A stretch of 64,000 nt of DNA from Giesbergeria anulus (GTDB lineage Bacteria; Pseudomonadota; Gammaproteobacteria; Burkholderiales; Burkholderiaceae_C): positions 124,001 to 188,000 of the forward strand of contig NZ_FOGD01000004.1 of assembly GCF_900111115.1 (NCBI RefSeq), in the 5' to 3' direction. A model generated the notes under the pieces. It worked only from the letters and a program-made list of their open reading frames with translations, had not been told where the DNA came from and searched no databases. Within the stretch, counting starts at the first letter, position 1, and the number at the start of each line of letters is the position of its first letter. The translations under genes and the position numbers were made by a program. This document shows positions 6,570 through 15,286 of the stretch, piece by piece.

Positions 6570-8309
6570 TTAGGCACGGGTGGCCTGTAGGGCCAGTAAC
6601 ACCAGCATGGCCCATGCCAGCAGGCAAGACAGGGTTTGCCAAAACAGCAAGGGGTTGCGTTCGATCAGTGGGGTGGTGCGGTGCTGCTGGTAGCGCAGGC
6701 CCGGCGTGCGCAGGTCATGCACCAGTTCTGAGGGCACCTCTTGCCGTTGCTGGGCCTGTGGGTGCAGCGCCCGGCGCAGCACGGCATCGAGCCACAGCGG
6801 CAGGTCGGGCCGACGGGTGCGCAGCCCGATGTAGCGCAGCCGGTGCAAGTCTGCCGGTTGCCGCAGTTGCGTGACCTGCAAACCATAGGGCAAATGGCCA
6901 GTCAGCATTTGGTAGGTGATAACGGCCAGCGAGAACAATTCTGACCGGGGGCTGCCCATGCCACCGACAAAGTATTCTGGGGCGGTGTATTGCAGCGAGC
7001 CTAGCAGCGCTTGCGGCTGGGCTTGGTCGGTGCCTTCAGTCAGGCCCGCCACATGGGTAGCCCCCAAATCAATGATCTTGGCAGTGCCGTGGCAGTCGAT
7101 CATGATGTTTTCGGGACGCAGGTCTTGGTGCAGCATTTCTTTGCGGTGCAAGGCTTGCAAGCCTTGGGCCACTTGCTCAATGATCTGGCGCACGCTATTG
7201 AGATCGGGCTGTGGGTGGTCAATCATCCACTGCGCCAGCGTTTGCCCTTCTACATATTCCAGTGCCACATACAGGTGCGTGCGCGGGCCGTCGTGGGCCG
7301 CTGCCTTGACCACATACGGGCTGTCAATGCGCCGGGCAATCCATTCTTCGAGCAGAAAGCGATCCAGATAGGCCGGGTCGGCCTGCAAATCCACTGAAGG
7401 GGTTTTGAGCACCACCTGCTGCCCGCTGGCCTCGTCCACCGCCAAATAAAGGTGGCTGCGCGCACTGTGCTGGAGCGTGCGCACCACGGTGTAGCCGTCT
7501 AGGCGGCTGCGCCGGGGCAGTGCTGCCGGGGGCAACGCCAGCCCTTCGCGCCCGGTGGGCAGGGGGCCAGCATCGGGCAAAGCATCAATGCGCACCAGCT
7601 GCACGGTCAGGTTGTCGTCGCTGCCGCGCTCCAATGCCGTGGCGATCAGGGCAGCGGCACAGCCATCCAAGTCATCACCGTGCTGTGCCAGTGTTTCTTG
7701 GATGGTGGCGGCATCTAGGTATTCGTAGGCACCATCGGTAGCCAAGAGATAGACCTCGCCCACCGCCAGCGGCCAGCAGCAGTAGTCGATATCCACCGTA
7801 GCACTGGCCCCCAGAGCGCGGCCCAAGTAGCTTTCAGAGCTGGACAGCACCACGCGGTGATCTTGCGTCAGTTGCTCTAGGCTCTGGGGGTGCAGGCGGT
7901 AAATGCGGGCATCGCCTACGTGCAGCAAATGGCCTTCACGGCCCTTGAGAATCAGGGCGCTGAAGGTACAAACGTAGCCGCGGTCTCGGTCAAAGCGGGC
8001 GCTGCTGCGCTGCGATTGTGCGTGCAACCAAGAGTTACCTGCTTGCAGCACCCGCTGTGCAGCGCGGCGCACTGGCCACGCCTCACAGGTGCAGTAGTAG
8101 TCGTCCAGAAAGCAACGCACCGCCGCCGCACTGGCGATTTGGCTCACGCTGCTGCTGCTGATGCCATCGGCCAGCGCCAGTGCAATGCCCCGGCTGGCCA
8201 GCAGCGGGCCTTGGGGCAGCATGGCCCCATGAAAGTCCTGCTGCACAGACTTGCGCCCGGCTTGGGCGTGTTGGCCCAGCGTCACGCGCAGGCTGGTGGT
8301 GCTGCTCAT
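6570..8309 (-). CDS. PP2C phosphatase-Ser/Thr kinase fusion with C-terminal membrane anchor, 579 aa
   Basis: Residues about 1-245 form a PP2C-type phosphatase (ALADGISSSSVSQ, LLHVGDARIYRL, LLATDGAYEYL, GSDDNLTVQLVRI). Residues about 265-530 form a Hanks-type kinase: VVLKTP carries the ATP lysine, HQDLRPENIMID is the catalytic loop (HRD changed to HQD), and IIDLGATHV replaces DFG. The Gly-rich loop is poorly conserved. A hydrophobic helix near 550-575 (LLFWQTLSCLLAWAMLVLLALQ) would anchor it. One polypeptide could add and remove the same phosphate. It lies between nirC and SUMT, so a nitrogen-related target such as NirC is plausible but unproven. Confidence 0.9.
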   Translation of the reverse strand: MSSTTSLRVTLGQHAQAGRKSVQQDFHGAMLPQGPLLASRGIALALADGISSSSVSQIASAAAVRCFLDDYYCTCEAWPVRRAAQRVLQAGNSWLHAQSQRSSARFDRDRGYVCTFSALILKGREGHLLHVGDARIYRLHPQSLEQLTQDHRVVLSSSESYLGRALGASATVDIDYCCWPLAVGEVYLLATDGAYEYLDAATIQETLAQHGDDLDGCAAALIATALERGSDDNLTVQLVRIDALPDAGPLPTGREGLALPPAALPRRSRLDGYTVVRTLQHSARSHLYLAVDEASGQQVVLKTPSVDLQADPAYLDRFLLEEWIARRIDSPYVVKAAAHDGPRTHLYVALEYVEGQTLAQWMIDHPQPDLNSVRQIIEQVAQGLQALHRKEMLHQDLRPENIMIDCHGTAKIIDLGATHVAGLTEGTDQAQPQALLGSLQYTAPEYFVGGMGSPRSELFSLAVITYQMLTGHLPYGLQVTQLRQPADLHRLRYIGLRTRRPDLPLWLDAVLRRALHPQAQQRQEVPSELVHDLRTPGLRYQQHRTTPLIERNPLLFWQTLSCLLAWAMLVLLALQATRA

Positions 8310-8345
8310 GGGGGGTTCCTCTGGTCGGGCCGTGGTGGAGCTGCC

Positions 8346-9158
8346 TCAGGCCACCATGCGCTTAGGGGCCGTTTTGTAGTGGGTGGAGTACAGCGTGGCC
8401 CCGACAAAGGTCAGGCCGCCCACCAAATTGCCCAACACGGTGGGGATTTCGTTCCAGATCAGGTAATCCATGAATGTGAAATTGCCGCCCAGCATCAGCC
8501 CCGTAGGAAACAAAAACATATTGACGATGGAGTGCTCAAAGCCCATATAGAAGAACACCAAAATCGGCATCCACATGCCAATCACCTTGCCCGACACCGA
8601 GGTGGACATCATGGCTGCCACCACGCCGGTAGAGACCATCCAGTTGCACATCACGCCCCGGATAAACAGCGTCAGCATCCCGGCAGCACCGTGGGCGGCA
8701 TAGCCTACCGTGCGGCCCTCCCCAATCGTGCCCAGCTTTTGCCCGATGGCGTTAGGGGCCTCGGTAAAGCCAAAGGTAAAGATGATCGACATGAACAAGG
8801 CCACCGTCAGCGCCCCAGCAAAATTGCCCACAAACACCAATGACCAGTTGCGCATCACGCCGCCCCAAGTCGCGCCCGGACGCCGGTCAAACACCGCCAG
8901 CGGAGCCAAGGTAAACACGCCGGTGAGCAAATCGAAGCCCAGCAGGTAGAGCATGCAAAAGCCCACCGGAAACAGCAATGCCCCAATCAAAGGGTTGCCG
9001 GTGTTAACGGTGACGCTGACGGCAAACGCTGCGGCCAGCGCCAAAATGGCACCGGCCATGTAGGAGCGGATCAGGGTGTCGCGGGTGGACATCAGCAGTT
9101 TGGATTCGCCAGCATCGACCATTTTGGTGACGAATTCGGCAGGAGCAAGATAGGCCAT
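8346..9158 (-). CDS. nirC: Formate/nitrite transporter (FNT) family channel, NirC-like, 270 aa
   Basis: A six-helix inner-membrane channel of the FocA/NirC family, expected to bring nitrite to NirBD. Family signatures are visible: the N-terminal LAPAEFVTKMVDAGESK, the GNLVGG element near the C-terminus and GFEHSIVNMF. It is the first gene of the minus-strand operon. The ribosome-binding AAAGGAA precedes the start, and a terminator-like hairpin ends about 22 bases before the start codon (9181-9245), suggesting attenuation control. Confidence 0.92.
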   Translation of the reverse strand: MAYLAPAEFVTKMVDAGESKLLMSTRDTLIRSYMAGAILALAAAFAVSVTVNTGNPLIGALLFPVGFCMLYLLGFDLLTGVFTLAPLAVFDRRPGATWGGVMRNWSLVFVGNFAGALTVALFMSIIFTFGFTEAPNAIGQKLGTIGEGRTVGYAAHGAAGMLTLFIRGVMCNWMVSTGVVAAMMSTSVSGKVIGMWMPILVFFYMGFEHSIVNMFLFPTGLMLGGNFTFMDYLIWNEIPTVLGNLVGGLTFVGATLYSTHYKTAPKRMVA

Positions 9159-9180
9159 TACAGTTCCTTTGCAGGGTGAG

Positions 9181-9245
9181 GAAAAAACAAAAACGGCGTC
9201 ACCACACTGCCATCAGCTTGGGGCTGGGGCAGGGGGGACGCCGTT
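9181..9245 (-). terminator. Terminator-like attenuator in the nirC leader
   Basis: On the minus strand AACGGCGTC (9245-9237) pairs perfectly over nine bases with GACGCCGTT (9200-9192), and is followed at once by TTTGTTTTTT. The loop can form an inner CTGCC/GGCAG stem. Being inside the leader, about 22 bases before the nirC start codon, it would stop transcription of the whole nitrite operon unless overridden. Confidence 0.75.
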
Positions 9246-9511
9246 ATCCGTGTCATGGGGGTACACCTCACACCCCACGGTAACAAACCGTGAAGCGTGC
9301 TATCAAGCCATCGTCAGCTCAACATGCTGGCTGTATGCACATTCCGTGCCTGATTTTTGTGGTGGCTGTCTGCCCCAGAATGGGCCAGCGCAGTGCATCG
9401 GGGCGCGCGGACGCTGCGCTCTGGTGCAGCCTGATCTATTTTTGTGCTGCCAAGACGGGCAAGTCGTTGTACGCTCCAAGGCTAGAACAGCGTATTTTTT
9501 TGAGAATCCCC
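9246..9511. promoter_or_regulatory. Divergent trpD/nirC control region
   Basis: Together with the attenuator this is a 353-base gap between divergent genes. On the nirC (minus) side a hairpin CACGGT-TTGTT-ACCGTG (9292-9276) precedes the attenuator, and its 3' arm CCGTG can instead pair with a later CACGG. The pentamer CACGG occurs three times on that strand. AGCGCAG/CTGCGCT arms (9414-9420 and 9386-9392) form another dyad. I could not place an ANTAR A1/G4 hexaloop pair or a firm promoter for either gene. Confidence 0.45.
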
Positions 9512-10543
9512 ATGCCCATCACCCCCCAGCAAGCGCTCCAGCGCACCATTGAGCACCGCGAAATCTTCCACGACGAAATGCTGCACCTGATGCGGCTCAT
9601 CATGCGCGGCGAACTCTCGCCGGTGATGACCGCCGCCATCGTCACGGGCTTGCGCGTGAAAAAAGAAACCATTGGCGAGATTGCTGCCGCAGCCCAAGTG
9701 ATGCGCGAGTTTTCGCACAAGGTGCAGGTGGCCGACAGCACCCATCTGGTGGATATTGTGGGCACGGGTGGCGATGGGGCCAACACCTTCAATATCTCCA
9801 CCTGTGCCACCTTTGTGATTGCCGCCGCTGGTGGCAAAGTGAGCAAGCATGGCGGGCGCGGCGTGAGCAGCAAAAGCGGCAGTGCCGATGCCATGGAGGC
9901 GCTGGGCGTACACATCAACCTGACTGCCGAGCAGATTGCCCAGTGCATTGCCGAAGTAGGTGTGGGCTTTATGTTTGCCCCCAACCACCACCCGGCCATG
10001 AAAAATGTGGCCCCGGTGCGCAAAGAACTGGGTGTGCGCACCATCTTCAATATCTTGGGGCCTTTGACCAATCCGGCCAGCGCGCCCAACATCTTGATGG
10101 GCGTGTTCCATGAAGATTTGGTCGGCATCCAAATACGTGCCTTGCAGCGTTTGGGGGCCGAACATGCACTGGTGATTTATGGCCGCGATGGCTTGGATGA
10201 GATCAGCCTAGGCGCTTCCACCTTGGTGGGCGAGCTGAAAAACGGCCAGATCACCGAGTACGAGATTCATCCCGAAGATTTTGGCCTGCCGATGGTGGGC
10301 ACACGCCAGTTGCGCGTCGAGACGCCAGAGCAATCGCGCGCCATCGTGCTAGAAGTGCTGGCAGGCAAAGCCGGCCCAGCACGCGATATTGTGTGCCTCA
10401 ATGCCGGGGCGGCGCTGTATGCCGCCAATGTGGCCGACAGCATTACCACTGGCTTGGCGCTGGCGCAACAAGCCATTGACAGCGGCGCAGCCCAAGCCAA
10501 GCTAGAGGCTCTGGTGGCCTACACGCAAAAAGTAGCCGCCTAA
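9512..10543 (+). CDS. trpD: Anthranilate phosphoribosyltransferase TrpD, 343 aa
   Basis: Catalyses the second step of tryptophan synthesis, joining anthranilate to PRPP. The signature [18 protein letters not shown] (glycine loop for PRPP), [15 protein letters not shown] and NILGPLTNP are all present. The start [10 protein letters not shown] was preferred over an in-frame extension to 9290 because family proteins begin here and total length (343) is normal. It is followed by a small membrane protein and trpC; trpE and trpG are not in the window. Confidence 0.96.
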   Translation: MPITPQQALQRTIEHREIFHDEMLHLMRLIMRGELSPVMTAAIVTGLRVKKETIGEIAAAAQVMREFSHKVQVADSTHLVDIVGTGGDGANTFNISTCATFVIAAAGGKVSKHGGRGVSSKSGSADAMEALGVHINLTAEQIAQCIAEVGVGFMFAPNHHPAMKNVAPVRKELGVRTIFNILGPLTNPASAPNILMGVFHEDLVGIQIRALQRLGAEHALVIYGRDGLDEISLGASTLVGELKNGQITEYEIHPEDFGLPMVGTRQLRVETPEQSRAIVLEVLAGKAGPARDIVCLNAGAALYAANVADSITTGLALAQQAIDSGAAQAKLEALVAYTQKVAA

Positions 10544-10561
10544 GCTGTCAAGGTACACACC

Positions 10562-10738
10562 ATGTCCACCAGTCTTTGGGATGCACCCATTTGGCAAGAC
10601 TCCGGCACTTGGATTGTGCTGGGGATTTCGCTGTTATTTCTGGTGGTCGGGGCCATCATGCACCGCACCATCATGAAGGTGGTACGTACGCCCCCACCGC
10701 CCGACTCAGCACCACCAGAAAATCAGCCCCCGCGTTAA
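10562..10738 (+). CDS. 58-aa single-span membrane protein between trpD and trpC
   Basis: An ATG 18 bases after the trpD stop opens a 58-codon frame. Residues about 17-33 (TWIVLGISLLFLVVGAI) form one clear transmembrane helix, preceded by an acidic aromatic N-terminus (DAPIWQDS) and followed by a basic stretch and a proline-rich cytoplasmic tail ending PENQPPR. By the positive-inside rule the N-terminus faces the periplasm. No family is recognised. Its tight placement inside the trp gene run and typical codon use argue that it is real. Function unknown. Confidence 0.6.
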   Translation: MSTSLWDAPIWQDSGTWIVLGISLLFLVVGAIMHRTIMKVVRTPPPPDSAPPENQPPR

Positions 10739-10819
10739 TCGGTACCCCAATAGCCCGACAATGCAAGTGCAAAATGCCGTACGCCACATCGGCGCGCCCC
10801 CCCACCTCAAACCCTCACC

Positions 10820-11620
10820 ATGTCTGACATTCTGAAAAAAATCTGCGACGTCAAAGTCCAAGAAGTTGCTGCGGCCAAAAACTCCAAATCCCTGTCGGCC
10901 ATGCGTGCCGACGCCGAAAGCCGCGTACTCACGCGCGATTTTGTGGGCGCTTTGCGCGCCAAGATTTCGCTGGGCCAAGCGGCAGTGATTGCCGAAGTCA
11001 AAAAAGCCAGCCCCAGCAAGGGCGTGATCCGCGCCGACTTTATCCCCGCAGACATCGCGCAAAGCTATGCCGAAGGCGATGGCAAGGTCAGTGCGGCTTG
11101 CCTATCGGTGCTGACGGAGCGCTCGTTCTTTCAAGGCAGCATAGACGCACTTAAGCAAGCGCGAGCCAGTTGCCAATTGCCGGTGCTACGCAAAGATTTT
11201 TTGATCGATGCCTACCAAGTGTACGAATCGCGCGCCATGGGGGCCGATGCCATCTTGTTGATTGCCGCCTGCTTGGACGATGCGCAGATGCAAGACTTTG
11301 AGGCCATTGCCCGTAGCTTGGATATGGCCGTGCTGGTCGAAGTGCATGACGGTGCCGAACTGGAGCGGGCGCTCAAACTCAAAACGCCGCTACTGGGCAT
11401 TAACAACCGCAATTTGCGCACCTTTGAGGTCAACCTGCAAACCACGCTAGACCTGAAACGCCATGTGCCGCAAGACCGCTTGCTGGTCACCGAGTCGGGC
11501 ATCCTGACCCCTGCCGATGTGCAAACCATGCGCAGCGCTGGTGTCCATGCATTCTTGGTGGGTGAAGCCTTTATGCGCGCCCCGGAGCCGGGGCTAGAAC
11601 TAGCCAAACTATTTGCTTGA
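10820..11620 (+). CDS. trpC: Indole-3-glycerol-phosphate synthase TrpC, 266 aa
   Basis: Closes the indole ring from CdRP in tryptophan synthesis. Expected motifs are in order: [11 protein letters not shown] (catalytic lysine), [24 protein letters not shown] and LVTESGI. It is the monofunctional form without a TrpF domain. It lies 81 bases after the small membrane gene and is followed by a scar of gene fragments before ung. Confidence 0.96.
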   Translation: MSDILKKICDVKVQEVAAAKNSKSLSAMRADAESRVLTRDFVGALRAKISLGQAAVIAEVKKASPSKGVIRADFIPADIAQSYAEGDGKVSAACLSVLTERSFFQGSIDALKQARASCQLPVLRKDFLIDAYQVYESRAMGADAILLIAACLDDAQMQDFEAIARSLDMAVLVEVHDGAELERALKLKTPLLGINNRNLRTFEVNLQTTLDLKRHVPQDRLLVTESGILTPADVQTMRSAGVHAFLVGEAFMRAPEPGLELAKLFA

Positions 11621-11641
11621 TGATTTTGCACTGAAGGCACA

Positions 11642-11827
11642 GTGCAAACCTACCGCTATATCAAGGCCCTGCCCACACAAACCCTGTGCATCAGTTGCCA
11701 CGGCAACCCCGACAACTTGAGCCAAAACTTCAAGGCCAAGTTGCACGAGCTGTACTCGCACGACAAGGCCACAGGCTACGCCCCTGGCGATATTCGCGGG
11801 GCCATCACGCTCAAGCGGGCGCTCTGA
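11642..11827 (+). pseudogene. Remnant of a DUF3365 (Tll0287-like) haem protein
   Basis: A 61-codon frame opening with GTG encodes only the C-terminal part of a Tll0287-like domain: the c-type haem motif CISCHG (Cys-x-x-Cys-His) and the terminal GYAPGDIRGAITLKRAL typical of that family. The N-terminal two thirds, including any signal peptide needed for haem attachment, are missing. It begins 21 bases after trpC. It is best read as a truncated leftover rather than a working cytochrome. Confidence 0.65.
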
Positions 11828-11843
11828 ACGCCGACTGCGCCAT

Positions 11844-11872
11844 GTTTCAATCCACGCCTCTCAAGAGGCGAC
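11844..11872 (+). repeat. Solitary type I-C-like CRISPR repeat
   Basis: The 29 bases begin GTTTCAATCCACGC and end GCGAC, which are the two ends typical of type I-C (Cas5d) CRISPR repeats. The middle is a perfect stem CGCCTCT-CA-AGAGGCG. There is no second copy at spacer distance on either side and no cas gene in the window, so this is a lone repeat, not an array. Confidence 0.45.
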
Positions 11873-11879
11873 TTTGGAA

Positions 11880-11926
11880 GAGAGGTTACTCCTCTCCCAA
11901 AGCAATTTTGTCCCCCTAAAGGGGGA
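11880..11926. repeat. Two tandem inverted repeats in the trpC-ung gap
   Basis: GAGAGG-TTACT-CCTCTC (11880-11896) and TCCCCC-TAAA-GGGGGA (11911-11926) follow the CRISPR-like repeat. With it they make three hairpins in 83 bases. Neither is followed by a T tract on either strand, so they are not obvious terminators. The gap looks like an old insertion or recombination scar. Confidence 0.5.
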
Positions 11927-11951
11927 GGCTTCAAACCGAAGTTAGTTTTAG

Positions 11952-12689
11952 ATGAACCAAACCGCTACCTCTCCTAGCCAACTCCACAGCGCTAACCCAG
12001 CCGATTGGCCCGTGGCCTCCGGTTGGCAAGCCTTGGTAGATGATTTTTTTTCCAGCACGGGCGGGCAGAATTTGCTGGCTTTTTTGCAGCAGCGCTTGCA
12101 GACCGGTGCCACCATCTTTCCGCCCTTGCCTCTGCGGGCACTAGAGCTGACACCACCCGATGCCGTGCGTGTGGTCATTTTGGGGCAAGACCCCTACCAC
12201 GGGCGCGGGCAGGCCGAGGGGCTGGCGTTCTCGGTGGCCCCCGGTGTGGCGCTGCCGCCATCGCTGCGCAATATCTTTAAAGAGTTGCAGCGCGATCTGG
12301 GCACGCCTTGGCCTGAGTTTCCGCAGCCGGGGGGCAGCCTCGTCAAGTGGGCTAAGAATGGGGTGTTGCTGCTCAACACCTGCCTGACGGTAGAGGAAGG
12401 GCAAGCAGCCAGCCACTCTGGCAAGGGCTGGGAGCGCCTGACCGATGCCGTCATTGCCCATGTCGCCCAAGGGCCACGCCCAGTGGTATTCATGCTCTGG
12501 GGGGCGCACGCTCAGTCCAAACGGGCCTTCATTCCTACCGATCGGGGCCATTTGGTGCTGTGTGCCAACCACCCCTCGCCGTTATCGGCGCTGCGCCCGC
12601 CAGTGCCCTTTATCGGCTGCGGGCATTTTGGGCAAGCACGGGCTTTTCGGCAGGCGCAGCAGCAAAAGGATGGTGAAAAAGAGGTGTAA
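11952..12689 (+). CDS. ung: Uracil-DNA glycosylase, family 1, 245 aa
   Basis: Removes uracil from DNA to start base excision repair. Motif A VVILGQDPYHGRGQAEGLAFSV holds the catalytic Asp and water-activating residues, and motif B HPSPLSA holds the catalytic His and the leucine wedge (canonical order preserved). Length is slightly above the usual 220-230 because of a short N-terminal extension. It precedes trpB by 42 bases on the same strand. Confidence 0.95.
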   Translation: MNQTATSPSQLHSANPADWPVASGWQALVDDFFSSTGGQNLLAFLQQRLQTGATIFPPLPLRALELTPPDAVRVVILGQDPYHGRGQAEGLAFSVAPGVALPPSLRNIFKELQRDLGTPWPEFPQPGGSLVKWAKNGVLLLNTCLTVEEGQAASHSGKGWERLTDAVIAHVAQGPRPVVFMLWGAHAQSKRAFIPTDRGHLVLCANHPSPLSALRPPVPFIGCGHFGQARAFRQAQQQKDGEKEV

Positions 12690-12690
12690 C

Positions 12691-12710
12691 AATGCGCGCT
12701 TGCATTTTTT
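12691..12710 (+). terminator. Weak terminator-like hairpin after ung
   Basis: AATGC-GCGCTT-GCATT followed by TTTT. The stem is only five pairs, so it would at most reduce read-through from ung into trpB. Confidence 0.3.
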
Positions 12711-12731
12711 CCACCACTTAAGGAGACACCG

Positions 12732-13931
12732 ATGGAGCGCACTTTTTTGGACATGCCCGATAGCCAAGGCTACTTTGGCGAGTACGGCGGCCAACTGATT
12801 CCGCCACAACTCAAGGCTGTGATGGATGACATCAACACCGCCTACGACCAAGTGCGCCAAACAGCCGCTTTCCAAGACGAGCTGGCCGAGTTGTATGCCC
12901 ACTATGTAGGCCGCCCCAGCCCGATCTTTTATGCCAAGCGGCTGTCGCAGCGCCAAGGCGGCGCGCGCATTGTGCTCAAGCGCGAAGACCTCAACCACAC
13001 TGGCGCGCACAAAATCAACCACTGCCTGGGCGAGGCGCTGCTGGCCAAGCACATGGGCAAAACCAAGGTGCTGGCCGAAACCGGCGCGGGTCAGCATGGC
13101 GTGGCGTTAGCCTCGGCCTGCGCACTGGTGGGCATTGACTGCGAAATCCATATGGGCGAGATCGACATCGCCAAAGAACACCCCAACGTCGTCAAGATGA
13201 AGATTTTGGGCTGCAAGCTGGTGCCGGTCACGCGCGGTACGCGCACGCTCAAAGACGCGGTCGATAGCGCCTTTGAAGAGTACCTCAAAGACCCAGTCAA
13301 CTTTATTTACGCCATCGGCTCGGTGGTGGGGCCGCACCCGTTCCCGAAGATGGTGCGTGACTTCCAAAGCATTGTCGGGCGCGAAGCTCGTGCGCAGTGC
13401 TTGACCCAACATGGCCGCCTGCCTGATATGGTGGTGGCCTGCGTGGGCGGTGGCTCCAACGCCATGGGCATTTTTACCGAATTTTTGCCCGACGAAGCCG
13501 TGCAACTGGTGGGCGTAGAGCCTGCGGGCAAGGGCTTGGATACGCCCGACCACGCTGCCACGATGGCGCGCGGCACCAAAGGGGCCATCCACGGTTTTGC
13601 CTGCTACACGCTGCAAGATGCGCAGGGCGAGCCACTGCCGGTGTACTCCATTGCCTCTGGCTTGGATTACCCCGGCGTAGGCCCGCAGCACTGCTACCTT
13701 AAAGACATTGGCCGGGTAAACTACGAAAGCATCACCGACGACGAGTGCCTAGACGCCTTTATGACGCTATCGCGCACCGAAGGCATCATCCCAGCACTGG
13801 AAAGCGCCCACGCCGTAGCCTATGCCATGAAGGTAGCCAAAACCATGTCGCCTGAGCAAACCATTCTGGTCAACCTCTCAGGCCGTGGCGATAAGGATGC
13901 CGATTTCGTCTCGCAAAAATTGGGGCTTTAA
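12732..13931 (+). CDS. trpB: Tryptophan synthase beta chain, 399 aa
   Basis: PLP enzyme that joins indole and serine. The PLP lysine is K94 in [23 protein letters not shown], the phosphate-binding GGGSNAMG and the terminal NLSGRGDKD are present. A strong SD (AAGGAG) precedes the start. In most Burkholderiales trpB sits in trpF-trpB-trpA; here neither partner is adjacent, and some blocks (HTGAHKIN rather than [28 protein letters not shown]) differ from the enterobacterial form. It may be a second, stand-alone TrpB, or a relocated one. Confidence 0.9.
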   Translation: MERTFLDMPDSQGYFGEYGGQLIPPQLKAVMDDINTAYDQVRQTAAFQDELAELYAHYVGRPSPIFYAKRLSQRQGGARIVLKREDLNHTGAHKINHCLGEALLAKHMGKTKVLAETGAGQHGVALASACALVGIDCEIHMGEIDIAKEHPNVVKMKILGCKLVPVTRGTRTLKDAVDSAFEEYLKDPVNFIYAIGSVVGPHPFPKMVRDFQSIVGREARAQCLTQHGRLPDMVVACVGGGSNAMGIFTEFLPDEAVQLVGVEPAGKGLDTPDHAATMARGTKGAIHGFACYTLQDAQGEPLPVYSIASGLDYPGVGPQHCYLKDIGRVNYESITDDECLDAFMTLSRTEGIIPALESAHAVAYAMKVAKTMSPEQTILVNLSGRGDKDADFVSQKLGL

Positions 13932-13940
13932 TCGCTCTAT

Positions 13941-13974
13941 GTCGGGTGATGCCCTCTGGACTAACCCGACCTAC
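13941..13974 (-). repeat. Dispersed REP-like repeat, copy 1
   Basis: Read on the minus strand it starts GTAGGTCGGGTTAG and ends ACCCGAC, with GTCGGGT/ACCCGAC arms. It matches 27 of 34 positions of the copy at 54901-54934. Lying between the convergent trpB and queA stops, it may also serve as a two-way terminator. Confidence 0.55.
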
Positions 13975-15092
13975 GTGGCTCCAGCGTCTCCAGCAGCACG
14001 ACGCTCAAGCAACATGGCGTCGCCATAGCTAAAAAAGCGGTAGTTGCGCTTGATGGCATAGTGGTACAAGCCCATCACCGGCGCATAGCCCGCAAAGGCA
14101 CTCACCAACATCATCAGCGTGCTTTTGGGCAAGTGAAAGTTGGTCAGCAGTAAATTGACCACCTGAAACTCAAACCCCGGCGTGATAAAGATATTGGTGT
14201 CACCACTGGTTTGGCCGGAGCGCGCCCACGATTCCAGCGTACGCACGGTGGTAGTGCCCACGGCCACAACGCGGCCCCCGCGCTGGCGGCAGCGCTCTAG
14301 CGCGGCTAGGGTGGCCAGCGGCACTTCGTACCACTCGCTGTGCATTTGGTGCTCGGCCAAGTTTTCGGTTTTTACCGGCTGAAAGGTGCCTGCACCCACA
14401 TGCAGCGTCACGCTGGCGTGCTCAATACCTTGCGCAGCCAACGCGGCCAACACCTCCTCGTCAAAGTGCAATGCTGCGGTGGGTGCGGCCACAGCACCGG
14501 GGGCGCGGGCAAACACCGTTTGGTAGCGCTGCGCATCTTGGGCGGCGTTGGGGTCGTTGCCTTCGGCCTGCTGGCGTTCAATATAGGGGGGCAGCGGCAG
14601 GTGGCCATGGCGCTCCATCAAGTCCCAAGCGCTCTCGTGGGCCGGGCCGTGCAACGCAAAGCGAAACAGCGGGCCGTTTTCATCGGGGTAGCGGCCCAAC
14701 AGCACGGCATCAAAGCCGCCGCCATTGCAGCCACCGGCCATGTGCAGGGTAGCACCGGGCTGGGGCTTTTTGCTCACCTTCATGTGGGCCACCACTTCAT
14801 GGTCGCTCAGTACGCGCTCAATCAGCAGTTCTAATTTGCCACCGCTGGCCTTCTCGCCAAAAATGCGCGCCTTGAGCACACGGGTATCGTTAAACACCAG
14901 CAAATCACCGGCACGCAGCAGACCGGGCAGTTCACGAAAAATACGATCTACTGGCTGCACGCCACGGCCATCGAGCAAGCGCGAGGCACTGCGCTCTGGG
15001 GCTGGGTGTTGCGCAATATGCTCTGGGGGTAACTCAAAATCAAAATCGCTGAGGGTGAAGGCGGAAGAAACGGGGGCAGAAAAATCGGTCAT
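13971..15092 (-). CDS. queA: tRNA preQ1(34) S-adenosylmethionine ribosyltransferase-isomerase QueA, 373 aa
   Basis: Transfers and rearranges the ribose of SAM onto preQ1 in tRNA, making epoxyqueuosine. Family blocks: [15 protein letters not shown] at the N-terminus, [32 protein letters not shown] and [17 protein letters not shown]. Full length. tgt, which inserts preQ1, is at 36865 rather than next door as in many bacteria. A short N-terminal extension precedes the conserved region. Confidence 0.95.
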   Translation of the reverse strand: MTDFSAPVSSAFTLSDFDFELPPEHIAQHPAPERSASRLLDGRGVQPVDRIFRELPGLLRAGDLLVFNDTRVLKARIFGEKASGGKLELLIERVLSDHEVVAHMKVSKKPQPGATLHMAGGCNGGGFDAVLLGRYPDENGPLFRFALHGPAHESAWDLMERHGHLPLPPYIERQQAEGNDPNAAQDAQRYQTVFARAPGAVAAPTAALHFDEEVLAALAAQGIEHASVTLHVGAGTFQPVKTENLAEHQMHSEWYEVPLATLAALERCRQRGGRVVAVGTTTVRTLESWARSGQTSGDTNIFITPGFEFQVVNLLLTNFHLPKSTLMMLVSAFAGYAPVMGLYHYAIKRNYRFFSYGDAMLLERRAAGDAGAT

Positions 15093-15286
15093 AGTGCTTG
15101 AGGGCCGAACAGGCCCGTGCCAAGGATAAACAAGGGAAATACGCCAACCCTAGGGCCTGCGCGGCGCGATTGTCCCACGACGGCTGTCCCATAATCGCTG
15201 CGCTGCGGGTGTGTGCCATGCCCGCTGTGGTGCCGCCGTGCCTTTGGCGGTGGTGTGCTTGTTTAGCGTCCAAGGAATCCATTGCC

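Noticed and set aside
7890-8843. 317-codon plus-strand open frame opposite the kinase/phosphatase and nirC
   Set aside because: It spans two real genes and the gap between them, with no domain.
9246-9360. ANTAR motif in the nirC leader
   Set aside because: Hairpins exist (loops of five or seven bases), but no pair of six-base loops with A1 and G4 could be drawn, so only an attenuator is reported.
11844-11951. CRISPR array after trpC
   Set aside because: Only one repeat-like unit; the next 80 bases hold different inverted repeats and no second copy.
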